A stretch of 64,000 bases of DNA from Comamonas endophytica (GCF_023634805.2 NZ_CP106882.1:248001-312000), one strand, 5' to 3'. Numbered from the stretch's first letter, positions 28,813 through 38,646 are shown. Numbers and translations: made by a program. The notes: a model not told the origin generated them from the letters alone.

Positions 28813-29712
28813 TCATTGTCGCCCGGGAGACGGTGCCAGGGCAGCCTCTCCAATCCTCAGCGTGTTGACCAGCAGCGCGTGCAGGCTGTCCACGGCCTTC
28901 GATCCGCGCGAGGCACGGCTTCGGTAGACAGCCACCTCCATCGGCTCCAGCGGACCCAGCCCATGCTGGCTGCCCAGCACCTGCAGATGCGGTGGCGCGC
29001 TGCATTGCGTGAGCACCGCCACCGCCAGCCCGCTTTCCACCGCGGCGATCTGCCCTGCCAGGCTGGAGCTGTTGTAGACCACGCGGTGGTTGCGCCCCTG
29101 CAGTGCCAGCGCCTTCAGGACGCTGCGGCGCGCCAGGCTGGCTTCCTCGTAGACGGCAATCGGCAGGGGGTCGCGGCGCCACAGCTCGAACTGCTCGGAA
29201 CCCACCCACACCATGGGCTCGTGGAACAGCAAGGTGCCGCGGCGTGCGTTGTCGCGTGAAATCAGCGCCAGGTCCAGCTCGCCCGCGGCCACGCGTGGAA
29301 TCAAAGCGGTGGACTGCTCGCAGCTGAGCACGATGTCGACTCCCGCATGGCGGGGCGCAAAGCGCCTGAGCACCGGCGTGAGGTATTTGGCGGCATAGTC
29401 GTCGGGCACGCCCAGGCGCACCGATCCCGTGAGCTCCTCGTCCTTCAGGGCGGCCTGCGCTTGCGCCTGCAGGTCGAGCATGCGGCGCGCGTAGCCCAGC
29501 AGCTTGTGCCCTTCGGGCGTGAGCTCCAGACTGCGGCTGTCGCGCTCGAGCAGCCGGTGGCCCGCAGCGTCCTCGAGCTTCCTGAGCTGCATGCTCACTG
29601 CCGATTGCGAGCGATGGATTTCTCCCGCCGCGCTGGACAGCGAACCCGCATCCACCACGGCAACAAAGCATTTGAGCCAGTCGAGCTGGAAATCGCGCTG
29701 CGTGACGTTCAT
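28813..29712 (-). CDS. LysR-family transcriptional regulator
   Basis: 299 residues: winged helix in residues 9-66 (WLKCFVAVVDAGSLSSAAGE, then SAVSMQLRKLEDAAGHRLLE) and an effector domain. It lies 76 bases from the divergent EamA transporter at 29789, which is its likely target. This repeats the LysR/EamA arrangement at 15-17 kb with unrelated sequence details. Confidence 0.9.
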   Translation of the reverse strand: MNVTQRDFQLDWLKCFVAVVDAGSLSSAAGEIHRSQSAVSMQLRKLEDAAGHRLLERDSRSLELTPEGHKLLGYARRMLDLQAQAQAALKDEELTGSVRLGVPDDYAAKYLTPVLRRFAPRHAGVDIVLSCEQSTALIPRVAAGELDLALISRDNARRGTLLFHEPMVWVGSEQFELWRRDPLPIAVYEEASLARRSVLKALALQGRNHRVVYNSSSLAGQIAAVESGLAVAVLTQCSAPPHLQVLGSQHGLGPLEPMEVAVYRSRASRGSKAVDSLHALLVNTLRIGEAALAPSPGRQ

Positions 29713-29788
29713 ACGGTTTCGATAATCAGATGGTTGCCAGCAAAATTATGCGCTTTTCGATTCCTTGTCCGCGCTGCAGACTGCGGGC

Positions 29789-30784
29789 ATGAGCACAGAT
29801 CGACTTGACGCGGGCACCGATGTAACGGCCCGCAGGCAACAAAATGCAAGGGCACGCCCTGGCAGCCTCGCGGGGGTGCTGCCGTTTCTTGCCGGCAACG
29901 CGCTGCTGGGAACGATTGGCGTGTTCGTCCACATGGCCCAGACGAGCGCACTCACGGCCACTTGGTTCCGCTGTGCGTTCGGGCTGCTGGGGCTCACAGT
30001 CTGGTTCACGTGGCGCAGGCAGCTCGGAGCCCTGCGCCCCACCCGCTCCACCGCGCCATGGCTGCTTCTTGCTGCGGCCCTGATGGTGATCGGCTGGGGG
30101 CTGTTCTTCAGCGCCATCGAGCGCACCTCCGCCGGAGTGGCCGTGGTGCTCTACCACACGCAGCCCATGTGGGTAATGCTGCTGGGCGCGCTGTGGCTGC
30201 ACGAGCGCCCGGGAAAGCGCAGCCTGGCGGCGGTGTCCGCGGCCATGGCCGGGCTGTTTCTTGCGACCGGGGTACTGGAGCAGTTCTCCGCCGCCGAAGC
30301 GCGCGAGAGCCACACGCGCTACTGGGCTGGAGTGGCGTTCTGCCTGCTGGGAGCATTCCTTACCGCCTGCGTGACGGTCACTGCGCGCCGGCTGCGCGAG
30401 CTCCCCGCGGGAGTTCTGGCGTGGTGGCAGTGCGCCGTCGGCGCGGCGGTTCTATGGGTATGGCCGATGCAGCACGGCTGGCCAGCGTTGGGAACTTCCT
30501 GGCTCTGGCTTGCAGGCCTCGGGCTGATCCACACCGGCCTGGCCTATACCTGGATCTATGCGGGAATGGCCCGGCTCGGCACCGGCCGCATCGCGGTGCT
30601 GCAGTTTGCCTATCCCGCCGTGGCGATCCTCATCGACTGGCAGTTTTTCGATCGCCGCCTGAGCGGTCTGCAGATGGCCGGGATCGCGCTGATGGGGCTG
30701 GCGATCTGGTATGCGCAGCGCGAGGCGCGCGCGCGGGCCGGGAGGTGCGGCGAAGCTGCGTGCCGCACCTCCGCTTCCGCTTAA
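29789..30784 (+). CDS. EamA/DMT-family transporter
   Basis: 331 residues with about ten membrane segments in two EamA halves, e.g. LPFLAGNALLGTIGVFVHMA and GLGLIHTGLAYTWIYAGMAR. It is a probable metabolite exporter of unknown substrate, divergent from a LysR gene. The ATG at 29789 is preferred over 29765. The 3' end overlaps the convergent lipoprotein gene by four bases. Confidence 0.88.
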   Translation: MSTDRLDAGTDVTARRQQNARARPGSLAGVLPFLAGNALLGTIGVFVHMAQTSALTATWFRCAFGLLGLTVWFTWRRQLGALRPTRSTAPWLLLAAALMVIGWGLFFSAIERTSAGVAVVLYHTQPMWVMLLGALWLHERPGKRSLAAVSAAMAGLFLATGVLEQFSAAEARESHTRYWAGVAFCLLGAFLTACVTVTARRLRELPAGVLAWWQCAVGAAVLWVWPMQHGWPALGTSWLWLAGLGLIHTGLAYTWIYAGMARLGTGRIAVLQFAYPAVAILIDWQFFDRRLSGLQMAGIALMGLAIWYAQREARARAGRCGEAACRTSASA

Positions 30785-32604
30785 GGAACCTGCCTCAGTG
30801 CCTGGACGATGGTATTGGCCTGGCTGGTGAGCACTTGCGCCGCGGTGGTGGTGAGCCGCTCTTCATCCACGGCCTTCTGGGCCAGCGCCGTGAAGCGCTC
30901 CAGCGATGCGATGGCGAAGTTGCGGTCATAGGCGGCAGCAGCGCCGGTTTCCGTCTCGCTGGCGGCGACCCAGCGGTGGGCATCGTCCACCGCCTGCATC
31001 AGGTCCTCACCGCGCACGACGCTGTAATAGGCCAGGTTGTCGCGCAGCAGGCCGGTGGTCGAGTAATCGGCGCGGAAGTGGCCGGCGCTCAGGCACAGCG
31101 CGCCGCATTTCAGGTTCCGGCCATACAGCGCAGCCTGCGCGTCGGCCACCGTCCTGGCGGCATCCTCGGGGAGAACGAAGCCGGCGGCAATCGACGATTG
31201 AACGGCGGTGTTGACCTTCGACACGTAATCCGCGTGCGTCGGATAGAGCGCAGCGATCTGCTCGTCGCTGAAGGGTACCCATGCACCGATATTGCCGCAC
31301 TGGATGCCGTCGGCGCGCGCCACGGGCACCTCCATCGCTGCCAGGCGGATGCCGCCAAGCGCATTGCCGTAGACGTCGCGCGCCACCGACTCGGGTGCCG
31401 TGCCTGCGAGCGTCAACGCCGGGGCGCTGGGCGGCTGTGCGCCGGTCTCGATCTGCCGATTCAGATGATGGACCGCGGCGCTGACCACATGGCTCAGCGG
31501 CGTGCGGGTGCGCGTTGCCACCGTGCCGTTCAGGCAGTTGTCATTGCCGGTCTTTGCCGGGCCCAGGTCGCGCAGGCGCACCGCCGTCCGGCCGATGCGC
31601 TGGATCGCGTCGCCGTGCGCGCTGCCTGCGATCCACCATGTGCGCCGGGTGGGCGTATCCGGCTGCGTGCGCACCAGGTTGGCGGCATTTGCCTCGGACT
31701 CGCTGAGCACCTTGATCATGGGCGTGGGCAGGTCATCGCGCACGACCGGATTGGATACCTGGATCAGCATGGCGTCGACGATCGGCGCGCGCAGGTGAAC
31801 GTAGTTGGCGTAGGTGCCCATCCGGCTGCCGGACTGCGACATGCCGGCGGCGATGACGCGCTTGACCTCGAGGCCGCCCATCACGCCAGGGAGGGTGCGG
31901 GCCGCTTTCACGGCCTGGGAGTAGATGTCGAACGACAGCGCATCCTGCGCCACCGCTGCGCCGTTGGTCACGTCCAGGGATCCATAGCGTTCGGGGCTGA
32001 ACTGCTTGAGTCCCAGCGTTGGGTTGGAGATGGCGTTGTTCTGCGCGGACACGCCCACATACGCATAACCGGCACGAAGCAGGTAGTCCTTGGCCTGCAC
32101 CCAGAAATACTCGCCATCGAATCCATCCGTGACATTCAGCCATTCCACCACGACGGTGCCGTTGAATTTCGCTGCATCCACCGGCCGCCGCACGACGAAG
32201 CGCGTCTTGTAGGGGATATCGGAGGCGATGACCTCGGCATTCTGGACGGGTTCGGTGGTACCGGCGTTGGTGATCACCGGGGTGCTGCTGGGTGTGCCGT
32301 AGGCCTTCGCGCGGCCCTCGAGGTAGAACTCCTCTTCCTTGTACCCCAGGCTTCCGAGCGCGATATCGGTGGCAAAGAAGGTGTAGTTCCTGCTGGCGCT
32401 GGAGAAACTCTCGCTGGGCAGCGGCGCGGACACCTTGGGCGTCTCGATCAGCGGATAGGCATCTGCCACCGGCCCCGGCACCGGGGTTGGCGCGGGTGCC
32501 GGAGCTGGCGCCGAGCCGTCCCCATCGCCCCCGCATGCAGATAATCCCATGATGACCGCGACGAGGAGAGTTGCGTGCTTCCACTGCCTTGAAATCGGTT
32601 TCAT
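30781..32604 (-). CDS. Secreted alpha/beta-hydrolase-domain lipoprotein
   Basis: 607 residues. A lipoprotein signal (LLVAVIMGLSAC, then GGDGDGS) is followed by an Ala-Pro linker, then a large alpha/beta-hydrolase domain whose nucleophile elbow is AAGMSQSGSRMG near residue 264. It fits the large uncharacterised alpha/beta-hydrolase-domain lipoproteins. Substrate unknown, probably an extracellular ester or lactone. Two palindromes that look like LacI-type operators lie upstream. Confidence 0.8.
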   Translation of the reverse strand: MKPISRQWKHATLLVAVIMGLSACGGDGDGSAPAPAPAPTPVPGPVADAYPLIETPKVSAPLPSESFSSASRNYTFFATDIALGSLGYKEEEFYLEGRAKAYGTPSSTPVITNAGTTEPVQNAEVIASDIPYKTRFVVRRPVDAAKFNGTVVVEWLNVTDGFDGEYFWVQAKDYLLRAGYAYVGVSAQNNAISNPTLGLKQFSPERYGSLDVTNGAAVAQDALSFDIYSQAVKAARTLPGVMGGLEVKRVIAAGMSQSGSRMGTYANYVHLRAPIVDAMLIQVSNPVVRDDLPTPMIKVLSESEANAANLVRTQPDTPTRRTWWIAGSAHGDAIQRIGRTAVRLRDLGPAKTGNDNCLNGTVATRTRTPLSHVVSAAVHHLNRQIETGAQPPSAPALTLAGTAPESVARDVYGNALGGIRLAAMEVPVARADGIQCGNIGAWVPFSDEQIAALYPTHADYVSKVNTAVQSSIAAGFVLPEDAARTVADAQAALYGRNLKCGALCLSAGHFRADYSTTGLLRDNLAYYSVVRGEDLMQAVDDAHRWVAASETETGAAAAYDRNFAIASLERFTALAQKAVDEERLTTTAAQVLTSQANTIVQALRQVP

Positions 32605-32644
32605 ATATTTCCTCTGGAATATGACATTGATATCGAAACAGTCA

Positions 32645-32659
32645 GGGTAGCGCTATCCC
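32645..32659. promoter_or_regulatory. Palindrome, LacI-type operator candidate 1
   Basis: GGGTAGCGCTATCCC, with a perfect TAGCGCTA core and nearly matching flanks. It is 41 bases upstream of the lipoprotein hydrolase start and about 120 bases from a second copy. A central CG with symmetric arms is the usual form of LacI/GalR-family sites. Confidence 0.5.
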
Positions 32660-32766
32660 GGAAATTGGGAGAATTTCAAGGACGCACTTATCCGCGACCA
32701 TCACGCGCATTGCGGGCTGGCCCGATATATTCTTCGAACCGCAGTTACCGGCCGGAGCATTTAAAT

Positions 32767-32780
32767 GGATAGCGCTATCC
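32767..32780. promoter_or_regulatory. Palindrome, LacI-type operator candidate 2
   Basis: GGATAGCGCTATCC is a perfect 14-base palindrome, the same word as the site at 32645-32659. Two spaced copies would allow repressor looping over the hydrolase promoter. The rest of the 32605-33137 gap is moderately AT-rich and shows no other gene I can support. Confidence 0.55.
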
Positions 32781-33137
32781 CAACCGATATGCGCATCCTA
32801 ATTTCCATATCACGAATCAGTTATAGGGTATACCTTGATCGAGCCATTGCCCTGAACTCTCGCATCGATGCCAGCAGCGGCTGGCAGAACCGGAATCTGC
32901 AGTTTTTCGCCTGCCGACAGAGGTAGCAAACAGTAATCTGCCTATGGGAAGCAACGGGCCGCCGCAATGGAGCTGTGACAATTCGATGCAATTTGCCCAT
33001 CGAAACGCATATGTCTTGCAATGAAACAAGCGATATCAGCGCATGCTTTCTTCGCAGCACTTTGGAAAATAAAAGCCGTCCTGGTGGAAAAATCCCTGCG
33101 CACAGCGCTTGAACACCAACCAATCTCGCATTGAAAA

Positions 33138-33905
33138 ATGATTTTTTCAGGAAATACCCAGCGTCTGTATTATCAAGACTTCTTCTTGTGCGAAGCTTTG
33201 ACACGCATAGTTCGCGTCGAAGAAGACAGTATCGAACTCGATTCGACCGTTGCCTATCCAGAGGGCAGCGGGCAGGAGTGCGACCAAGGTGCGATATGCC
33301 TGGAGAACGGCACACTCCTGCGATTCATCGGAGTCAAAAAGATTTACACGCGCTTGGCCGGATTGAAGGAGTTCCCCGGGCTACAGGTCGACGGCGTGAT
33401 TCAGCACTTGGTTGCCGAGGGGGACCGGCCGCTGCTTGGCGGGCTCGAGCCGGGCATGCCGGCCACCATGCGCATCGACGTGGAGCGCCGCGCCCGCCTG
33501 GCGCTGAGCCACACGGCGTCTCATCTGTTGTACCTCGGCATCGGGAAGATCAGGCCGGATGCGATCGAGTCGACCATCGGCTGCCATATCAAGACCGACG
33601 GTGCACGCTTTGATTTCTCGGTGCAGGAATGATTCAGCGCCGAGGACTTGCGCGGCATCGAGCAGGTCGCCAACGGCTATGTCCACAGAAATGCATCCAT
33701 AACCGTCAGTGCCCACCTCGAGGTACCCGAGGCCCGGCTCTGGCACTGCGAGGACATGGCCATTCCATGCGGAGGAATCCATATCCCCCAAGCAGCCCCG
33801 ATAGGCCCACTTCAGATTCGCCGGCGTGGATTGGGTGCGGGCAAGGAACGCATTGCTTGTGCCTTCCCTCTGGCAAAGCTTGATCTGGATCGATACCACG
33901 CCTGA
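33138..33905 (+). pseudogene. AlaX-like tRNA editing-domain gene with in-frame TGA
   Basis: The first 164 codons end at TGA (33630-33632). The same frame then continues without interruption to a stop at 33905 (ADLRGIEQ-like segment, then NASITVSAHLEVPEA and PCGGIHIPQ). Together they form one protein of about 255 residues of the threonyl/alanyl-tRNA synthetase second additional domain family. Zinc ligands are split over the stop: the HTASH pair lies before it and the CGGIH pair after it. Such proteins deacylate mischarged tRNA-Ala. The stop should abolish activity. It may be a recent C-to-T change in CGA. Confidence 0.72.
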
Positions 33906-34023
33906 GAAGCACAAGAAGCACACCGGAAAAACAATTCTTCGAAGAATATGAACGCTCGGCCGGGCTGGGCAGGAAGCGCGCCGCCGTGCAAGGCACTTGC
34001 CGAAGCGCCGCGCCAATAGCCCG

Positions 34024-34617
34024 TTACTGCCTTTTCTCCGTATAAAGCTCCAGCCCCGTCCCCTGCATCCGATACGCGCTCTGCCCCATCTCCGTCTTTT
34101 CCCGCCCGGTGCGCAGCACGCCGGTGAGCCAGACCGCGTCCATCGACTTGGCCAGGCGCGTGGGCTTGTCGAGCACCACGTGGATGATCTGGTTGGCGGG
34201 CGGCGGGGGAGTGTGGATACAGGCGCCGAAGTACGGCACCAGCAGGAACTCGCGCAGGCCGTTGCGGCCCTCCTCCAGGGGTACCACATAGCCGGGCAGG
34301 CGCACGTTGCGCCCGTCCATGGCGGGGTTGACCGGGGCTTCGTCCCAGAGCTTGCGCATGCGTGCCAGCAGCTGCTGCGCGCGCGGGTCGGAGTCCGAGA
34401 GCTGGTTGGGGTTGAGGCCCTCGAAACCGGCCGCGGGGTCCCAGCCTGCAGGCACCAGTGCATCCCAGGAAATGGTGGCTGGCGCGGCGCTGCCGGCGCC
34501 GGCCGGGGCGGGTTTGGGTGACGCCAGCGCCGGCGCGCCGGGCAGCAGGCCCGCGCAGCTGGCGGCCAGCCAGCGGCAGGCCTGGCGTCGATGGGGGGAG
34601 CGGGGAGCAGAGGTCAT
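34024..34617 (-). CDS. DUF3299 periplasmic protein
   Basis: 197 residues. The N-terminus is arginine-rich then hydrophobic (RRQACRWLAASCAGLLPGAP) and ends in an Ala-x-Ala region, so it is probably exported. The body carries the DUF3299 marks VPYFGACIHTPPPPANQ and a following VVLDKP strand. The role is not known. It begins 22 bases after the Sel1 gene on the same strand, so the two probably share a transcript. Confidence 0.8.
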   Translation of the reverse strand: MTSAPRSPHRRQACRWLAASCAGLLPGAPALASPKPAPAGAGSAAPATISWDALVPAGWDPAAGFEGLNPNQLSDSDPRAQQLLARMRKLWDEAPVNPAMDGRNVRLPGYVVPLEEGRNGLREFLLVPYFGACIHTPPPPANQIIHVVLDKPTRLAKSMDAVWLTGVLRTGREKTEMGQSAYRMQGTGLELYTEKRQ

Positions 34618-34639
34618 GCAGTCTTCCGGGGGAACGGCT

Positions 34640-35521
34640 TCAGCGGCCCAGCGGCGAGGCCGCCATGCGTGGGCCGGAAAAGCTGCGCATCTCGTGTTCG
34701 TGGTCGTCGTGCGGGGCCACGCCCTCGCGTGAGCGCTTCAGCCAGACCTGCGCCAGGGTGTCATCCTGCGGCACGCCGTGGCCGCGCGCGTAGTTCTGCC
34801 CGAGGGTTTTCTGTGCCATGGGGTTGCCGGCCAGCGCGGATTCCTGCAGCCAGCGCGTCGCTTCGGCGAGATCGCGGCGCACGCCGCTGCCGGCCTCGTA
34901 CAGGCGATAGAGCTCGTATTGGCTCTTCGAAGCGCAGGGCTCGGCGCTGCCCGCCGTCTTGACGTACCAGGTGTGCGCCCGCTTGGGATCCTTGGGCGCC
35001 CCGCCCGTGCCGTCGCGGTAGAAGTCGGCCAGCATGCATTGGGCGGTGACCGAGCCGCCCGAAGCGGCCTTGCCGAACCAGCGAAAGGCCTGCGCGGCAT
35101 CGCGCGGCGCCGCCGTGGTGCCGTTGAGGTAGGCGAATGCCAGCTCGAGCTGCGCCGGCGTGTGGCCCTTTTCCGCCGACCGTTGCAGCAGCTCCAGCGC
35201 GCGCGGCAGGTCCGTTGGGCCTCCGGTCTGGCCGCGGTGGTGGCGGCTCAGCGCATGCAGCGCCGGGCCATGGCCGCTGGCGGCAGCCTGTTCGTAGAGC
35301 TGCAGGCTCTTGCTGCGGTCCAGCGCCACGCCCGTGCCCAGGCTGTAGAGGTTGGCGAGTTCGTAGCGCGCCGCGGCGGAGCCCTGCTGCGCCTCGCGCT
35401 GCAATTGCGCGAGACTGGCCGGGCCCGCCAGGGCGCTGCTGCAAGCCAGTGCCAGCAACAGCGCCGGCATGCGGTGGCGCAGCCCGCTTCGGGGGGGCAG
35501 AGGTGGGGCCATGGTCATCAT
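34640..35521 (-). CDS. Sel1-repeat protein, exported
   Basis: 293 residues. After a signal peptide (ALLLALACSSALA) come about five Sel1-type helical repeats of 34-38 residues, for example ARYELANLYSLGTGVALD, AQLELAFAYLNG, AQCMLADFYRDGTGG and AQKTLGQNYARGHGVPQDD. Such repeats make protein-protein scaffolds in the periplasm. Three clustered ATGs (35521, 35518, 35512) cannot be separated. Confidence 0.85.
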   Translation of the reverse strand: MMTMAPPLPPRSGLRHRMPALLLALACSSALAGPASLAQLQREAQQGSAAARYELANLYSLGTGVALDRSKSLQLYEQAAASGHGPALHALSRHHRGQTGGPTDLPRALELLQRSAEKGHTPAQLELAFAYLNGTTAAPRDAAQAFRWFGKAASGGSVTAQCMLADFYRDGTGGAPKDPKRAHTWYVKTAGSAEPCASKSQYELYRLYEAGSGVRRDLAEATRWLQESALAGNPMAQKTLGQNYARGHGVPQDDTLAQVWLKRSREGVAPHDDHEHEMRSFSGPRMAASPLGR

Positions 35522-35611
35522 ACGTGCGAGAAAAAAAGACCCCCGCGGCCGGCATTGCGCGGCCGCGGAGACAGATGGCGCACAGGGCAAGCCCTGGCGA
35601 CCATTTTTGCA

Positions 35612-37978
35612 TCAACGGAAGGTCTGCGCTGGATCGGCCGGCACCACGATCTCGCTGGCCGGTGTCAGCGAAATCGTCACCGTATTGCCGCTCGTGATGC
35701 GCGCCAGGATCCGCTGCGCCTCTTCCAGCGTGGCCACGCGCTGCGTGCGCAGCACTTCGGGCGGATGGAAGCTGCCCTTGGCGGCATGCACCGATTCCAC
35801 CGGACCACCGTTGTAGGTCACGTCGCGGCCCAGTCCCGGGCTGCGCTGCGTGTAGCCCTGGGGGATGAACCCCTTGTAGCCCGGATCCTGCACATCGAGG
35901 GTGACCTGCACGAAGTAGCCCGTGGGGTCGTTGGTGTACTGATCGGTGGAGGTGACGATACCGTTGGCCAGCAGCGGCAGCGCCGGGTTCTTGTTCTGCG
36001 CGCCGACGAAGCCCTGGATGATCTTGCCGCCGTCAAGCAGCTTGGCCGACACATTGGTCAGGCCGTTCTCGCGTCCCGGCTTGAACGGGCCCGAGGTCTC
36101 GATGCTCTTGTACGTGGAGTTGGCAGCGTCGCTGGCTTTGTAGGAAGCCACCGAGCGGCGCTTTTCCAGCTGGTTCGAGAACTCGCCGGTGATCTTCTGG
36201 CCGTTGACCACGGGCGAGTCATACACCTTGCGGTTCATGGCGTCGAACATGGTGAGCTGCCTGGAGACGTTGGCCGGATCGCGGTTGTAGGCCTTGAGCG
36301 CCTGGAACACCTCGACGATGGGGAACTGGTTCGTGTGCTGGGGCGACACGAAGTCCACGTCGAGATTGTTCTGCAGGTAGCTGAAGCCATGCTGGAAGGA
36401 CAGGCGCAGCCAGCCATTGGCCGGCGTCGGGCTGGTGAGGCCATTGAAACCATAGCCGCCGTGGTAGCCGAAGGTGTAGAACTGGTTGTCGTTCGGGTTC
36501 TTGACCTTGAACAGCATGTTGGTCGTGCCGGGGGTGTGGCCGGGCGACCAGATCACCTTGATCTGCACGTTGCCGTAGTCATACCACTTGTCGTACTCGT
36601 AGAAGTTGTTGGTGCGCGCGCGGATCACGGTTTCCGAGGCGGGCAGCGCGCCGGCAATGTTCCAGGTGTTGCCCTGCAGGTCGCTCTTGACGCCCTCGAC
36701 GTCCTCGCGCGAGGCCCAAAGGTTCATGGGCTTGCCAGCGTTGTCCATCATCTTGAGCTGCTCGACTACCGTGCCGTAGTGGTCGCCGTGCCCGTGCGTC
36801 AGCCAGACGTCGGTGACCGAGCGCGGGTCCACGCCCATCAGCTCCATGTTCTTCCAGTACTGGTAGCCGCTGTTGGGCCAGCCCGCGTCGATCTTGATGA
36901 CCTTGTCGTCCGAAGGATCGCCCGGCGTGCCCATGTCGGCCTTGAGAATGTACGAGGCCACTTCGTTGTCGCCCACGTAGTACATGGTGTTCTTCACCAT
37001 CTCGAAGGGCTCGGTGCTGCGCGTGTAGGGCGCATTGGTCACGCCCGTGGCGTTGATGCTCATGTACGGTTGGCCGGACACCGGGTCGTTGCCCTTGCCG
37101 TCGAGCATCGGGCTTTGCGAAGGCACTTCCCAGACCGGCTTGCCGTCCGAAGTCGACTGGGGTGTGAAATACCAGATGGCCTTGACCTTGGCGTTGTCCG
37201 CATTCTCGAAGTTGTCGTCGAACAGCACGTAGACCGCCTGGCGCGAGGTCGTGGCGTAGTCGTAGTTGGCCGTCACGGGAAGGTTGGCCAGCGTCGAGAC
37301 CCGGCTCTTGCTGTAGTCGGAGGTGTCCACGTTGTAGATTTTCGCGTCTGCCGCCAGCGTGTAGGTTTCCTCGTAGCGGCGGATGGGCTGCTCGTAGGCG
37401 CGGCCGGCCTGGTCGGCCGTGACGTTGCTGCCGTCGCCGACGGTGATGGTGCTGCCGGTCTTGTTGTAGACCCAGCCCGCCGCGACCATGCGGCCCGGCG
37501 TGCCGTCATGGCGCGTCACGGCCGCGCCATATTTCTTCAGGTTGAACTGGGCGTTGGCCGATTTTCCCTTTTGCAGGATCACATTGAAGGTCTCGGCAGC
37601 TTTGGGCGCCAGTGCCACCCGCGAGCCCTCGCCCGGGATCCAGTCGATCAGGTTGCCTTCGACCAGATTCGCCTGTAGTTCGGCGGCCACCGCGGAGGAG
37701 ATTGACGGCGTGGTCAGGAACTCGACGCCCTTGGCCGACAGCACCGGCACGGTGAGGATCTGGCCGCCCGCCGCATCGGAAGTGACGCTTGCGGCGCCAT
37801 AGACCAGCCCCGCATCGCGGAAATTCTTCACGACCGGCACCGTGGGCTCGGGTACGGGCGCGGGGCCCGGAGCAGGCCCCGCATTGTTGTCGTTGCCATC
37901 GCTGCCGCCGCAGGCGACCAGCGCTGCCGTTGCCAGCGCCACCGGCAGCATCTGCCATTTGAACCGAACCGTTTTCAT
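35612..37978 (-). CDS. Large MBL-fold metallo-hydrolase lipoprotein
   Basis: 788 residues with a lipoprotein signal (ALATAALVAC, then GGSDGND) and a Gly-Pro-Ala linker. The metallo-beta-lactamase motif THGHGDHYG lies near residue 386, the third ligand is probably SPGHTPGTTN, and a later QHTNQFP may complete the site. The 300 residues before the motif look like an extra beta domain. AAGGAG lies just upstream of the ATG. Substrate unknown; the anchor suggests action at the cell surface. A paired palindromic element lies about 120 bases upstream. Confidence 0.82.
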   Translation of the reverse strand: MKTVRFKWQMLPVALATAALVACGGSDGNDNNAGPAPGPAPVPEPTVPVVKNFRDAGLVYGAASVTSDAAGGQILTVPVLSAKGVEFLTTPSISSAVAAELQANLVEGNLIDWIPGEGSRVALAPKAAETFNVILQKGKSANAQFNLKKYGAAVTRHDGTPGRMVAAGWVYNKTGSTITVGDGSNVTADQAGRAYEQPIRRYEETYTLAADAKIYNVDTSDYSKSRVSTLANLPVTANYDYATTSRQAVYVLFDDNFENADNAKVKAIWYFTPQSTSDGKPVWEVPSQSPMLDGKGNDPVSGQPYMSINATGVTNAPYTRSTEPFEMVKNTMYYVGDNEVASYILKADMGTPGDPSDDKVIKIDAGWPNSGYQYWKNMELMGVDPRSVTDVWLTHGHGDHYGTVVEQLKMMDNAGKPMNLWASREDVEGVKSDLQGNTWNIAGALPASETVIRARTNNFYEYDKWYDYGNVQIKVIWSPGHTPGTTNMLFKVKNPNDNQFYTFGYHGGYGFNGLTSPTPANGWLRLSFQHGFSYLQNNLDVDFVSPQHTNQFPIVEVFQALKAYNRDPANVSRQLTMFDAMNRKVYDSPVVNGQKITGEFSNQLEKRRSVASYKASDAANSTYKSIETSGPFKPGRENGLTNVSAKLLDGGKIIQGFVGAQNKNPALPLLANGIVTSTDQYTNDPTGYFVQVTLDVQDPGYKGFIPQGYTQRSPGLGRDVTYNGGPVESVHAAKGSFHPPEVLRTQRVATLEEAQRILARITSGNTVTISLTPASEIVVPADPAQTFR

Positions 37979-38100
37979 GTCGTCTCCTTGTTGTAGCGTG
38001 GAATACGCTGGGGCTTCACGGCGTGCACCCGCTGCGCGGCTGCAGTACGGGATCTCTCGCGACCGACTTCCCCCACGATAGGGCAAGCAAGTGCTTGCAA

Positions 38101-38143
38101 GATAACGTTAACATTCATGATTGACGCAATTGTTAACGTTATC
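38101..38143. promoter_or_regulatory. Paired palindromic operator before the MBL lipoprotein
   Basis: GATAACGTTAAC (38101-38112) and GTTAACGTTATC (38132-38143) are exact inverted copies of each other, each with a self-complementary TAACGTTA core. Centres are 31 bases apart, three helical turns, so dimers would bind the same face. AACGTT cores are typical of LacI-family sites. Confidence 0.6.
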
Positions 38144-38239
38144 TAGCAGGAACTTACTGGTGCAAACCCGCAGATCTCGAACCGAGAGGGCGTACTTCCA
38201 AATGGGCTACGACCATCTCCGCGGGACACACTTACGGGC

Positions 38240-38646
38240 TCGATGAAAGTTTTCATTGCCCAAAGCCTTGCCAAGCCAGACATCGCGCAAGCCATTCGCG
38301 TGTCGAAACGGTCAACGGCATCAACCACCATCGACATATCGATAGATATAGACTATCATTTGGCCAATTTGATAGAAACCTCTGGCAAGCAAGCGGAAGG
38401 TGCCCGTTCATCCCCGTACTTGCTCCCTGAAAAACTGCAATGGCCTCTGGATCCATCCGTTTCTATTGATCGCCAGCGTCGTTTTGCCTCCGCTGGCTGT
38501 GGCCCGGTCTTCCCGACTGCTGCGCTCCCCCATCCATCGGCCGCCGTGCATGGCGGCCTTGCCCGATGGGGCAAGCAAGGCAACAAGGGTTCAGACTGGA
38601 ATCACTGGTACGCAGGCAAAAAACCAAGCTTGACCAAGGAGCCAGC
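38240..38646. other. Gap without a supported gene
   Basis: About 400 bases with below-average GC at its start, including a local AT-rich run of ATCGATA words near 38330. Short open frames on both strands have no recognisable domain and no ribosome binding site. I see nothing firm apart from AAGGAG at the 3' end, which belongs to the next gene. Confidence 0.4.

Noticed and set aside
32821..33029. Small minus-strand frame in the AT-rich gap
   Set aside because: No domain, no ribosome binding site, and mixed composition; treated as non-coding.
34778..37678. 966-codon open frame opposite the Sel1 and MBL genes
   Set aside because: Antisense shadow; the minus-strand genes carry signal peptides, repeats and active-site motifs.
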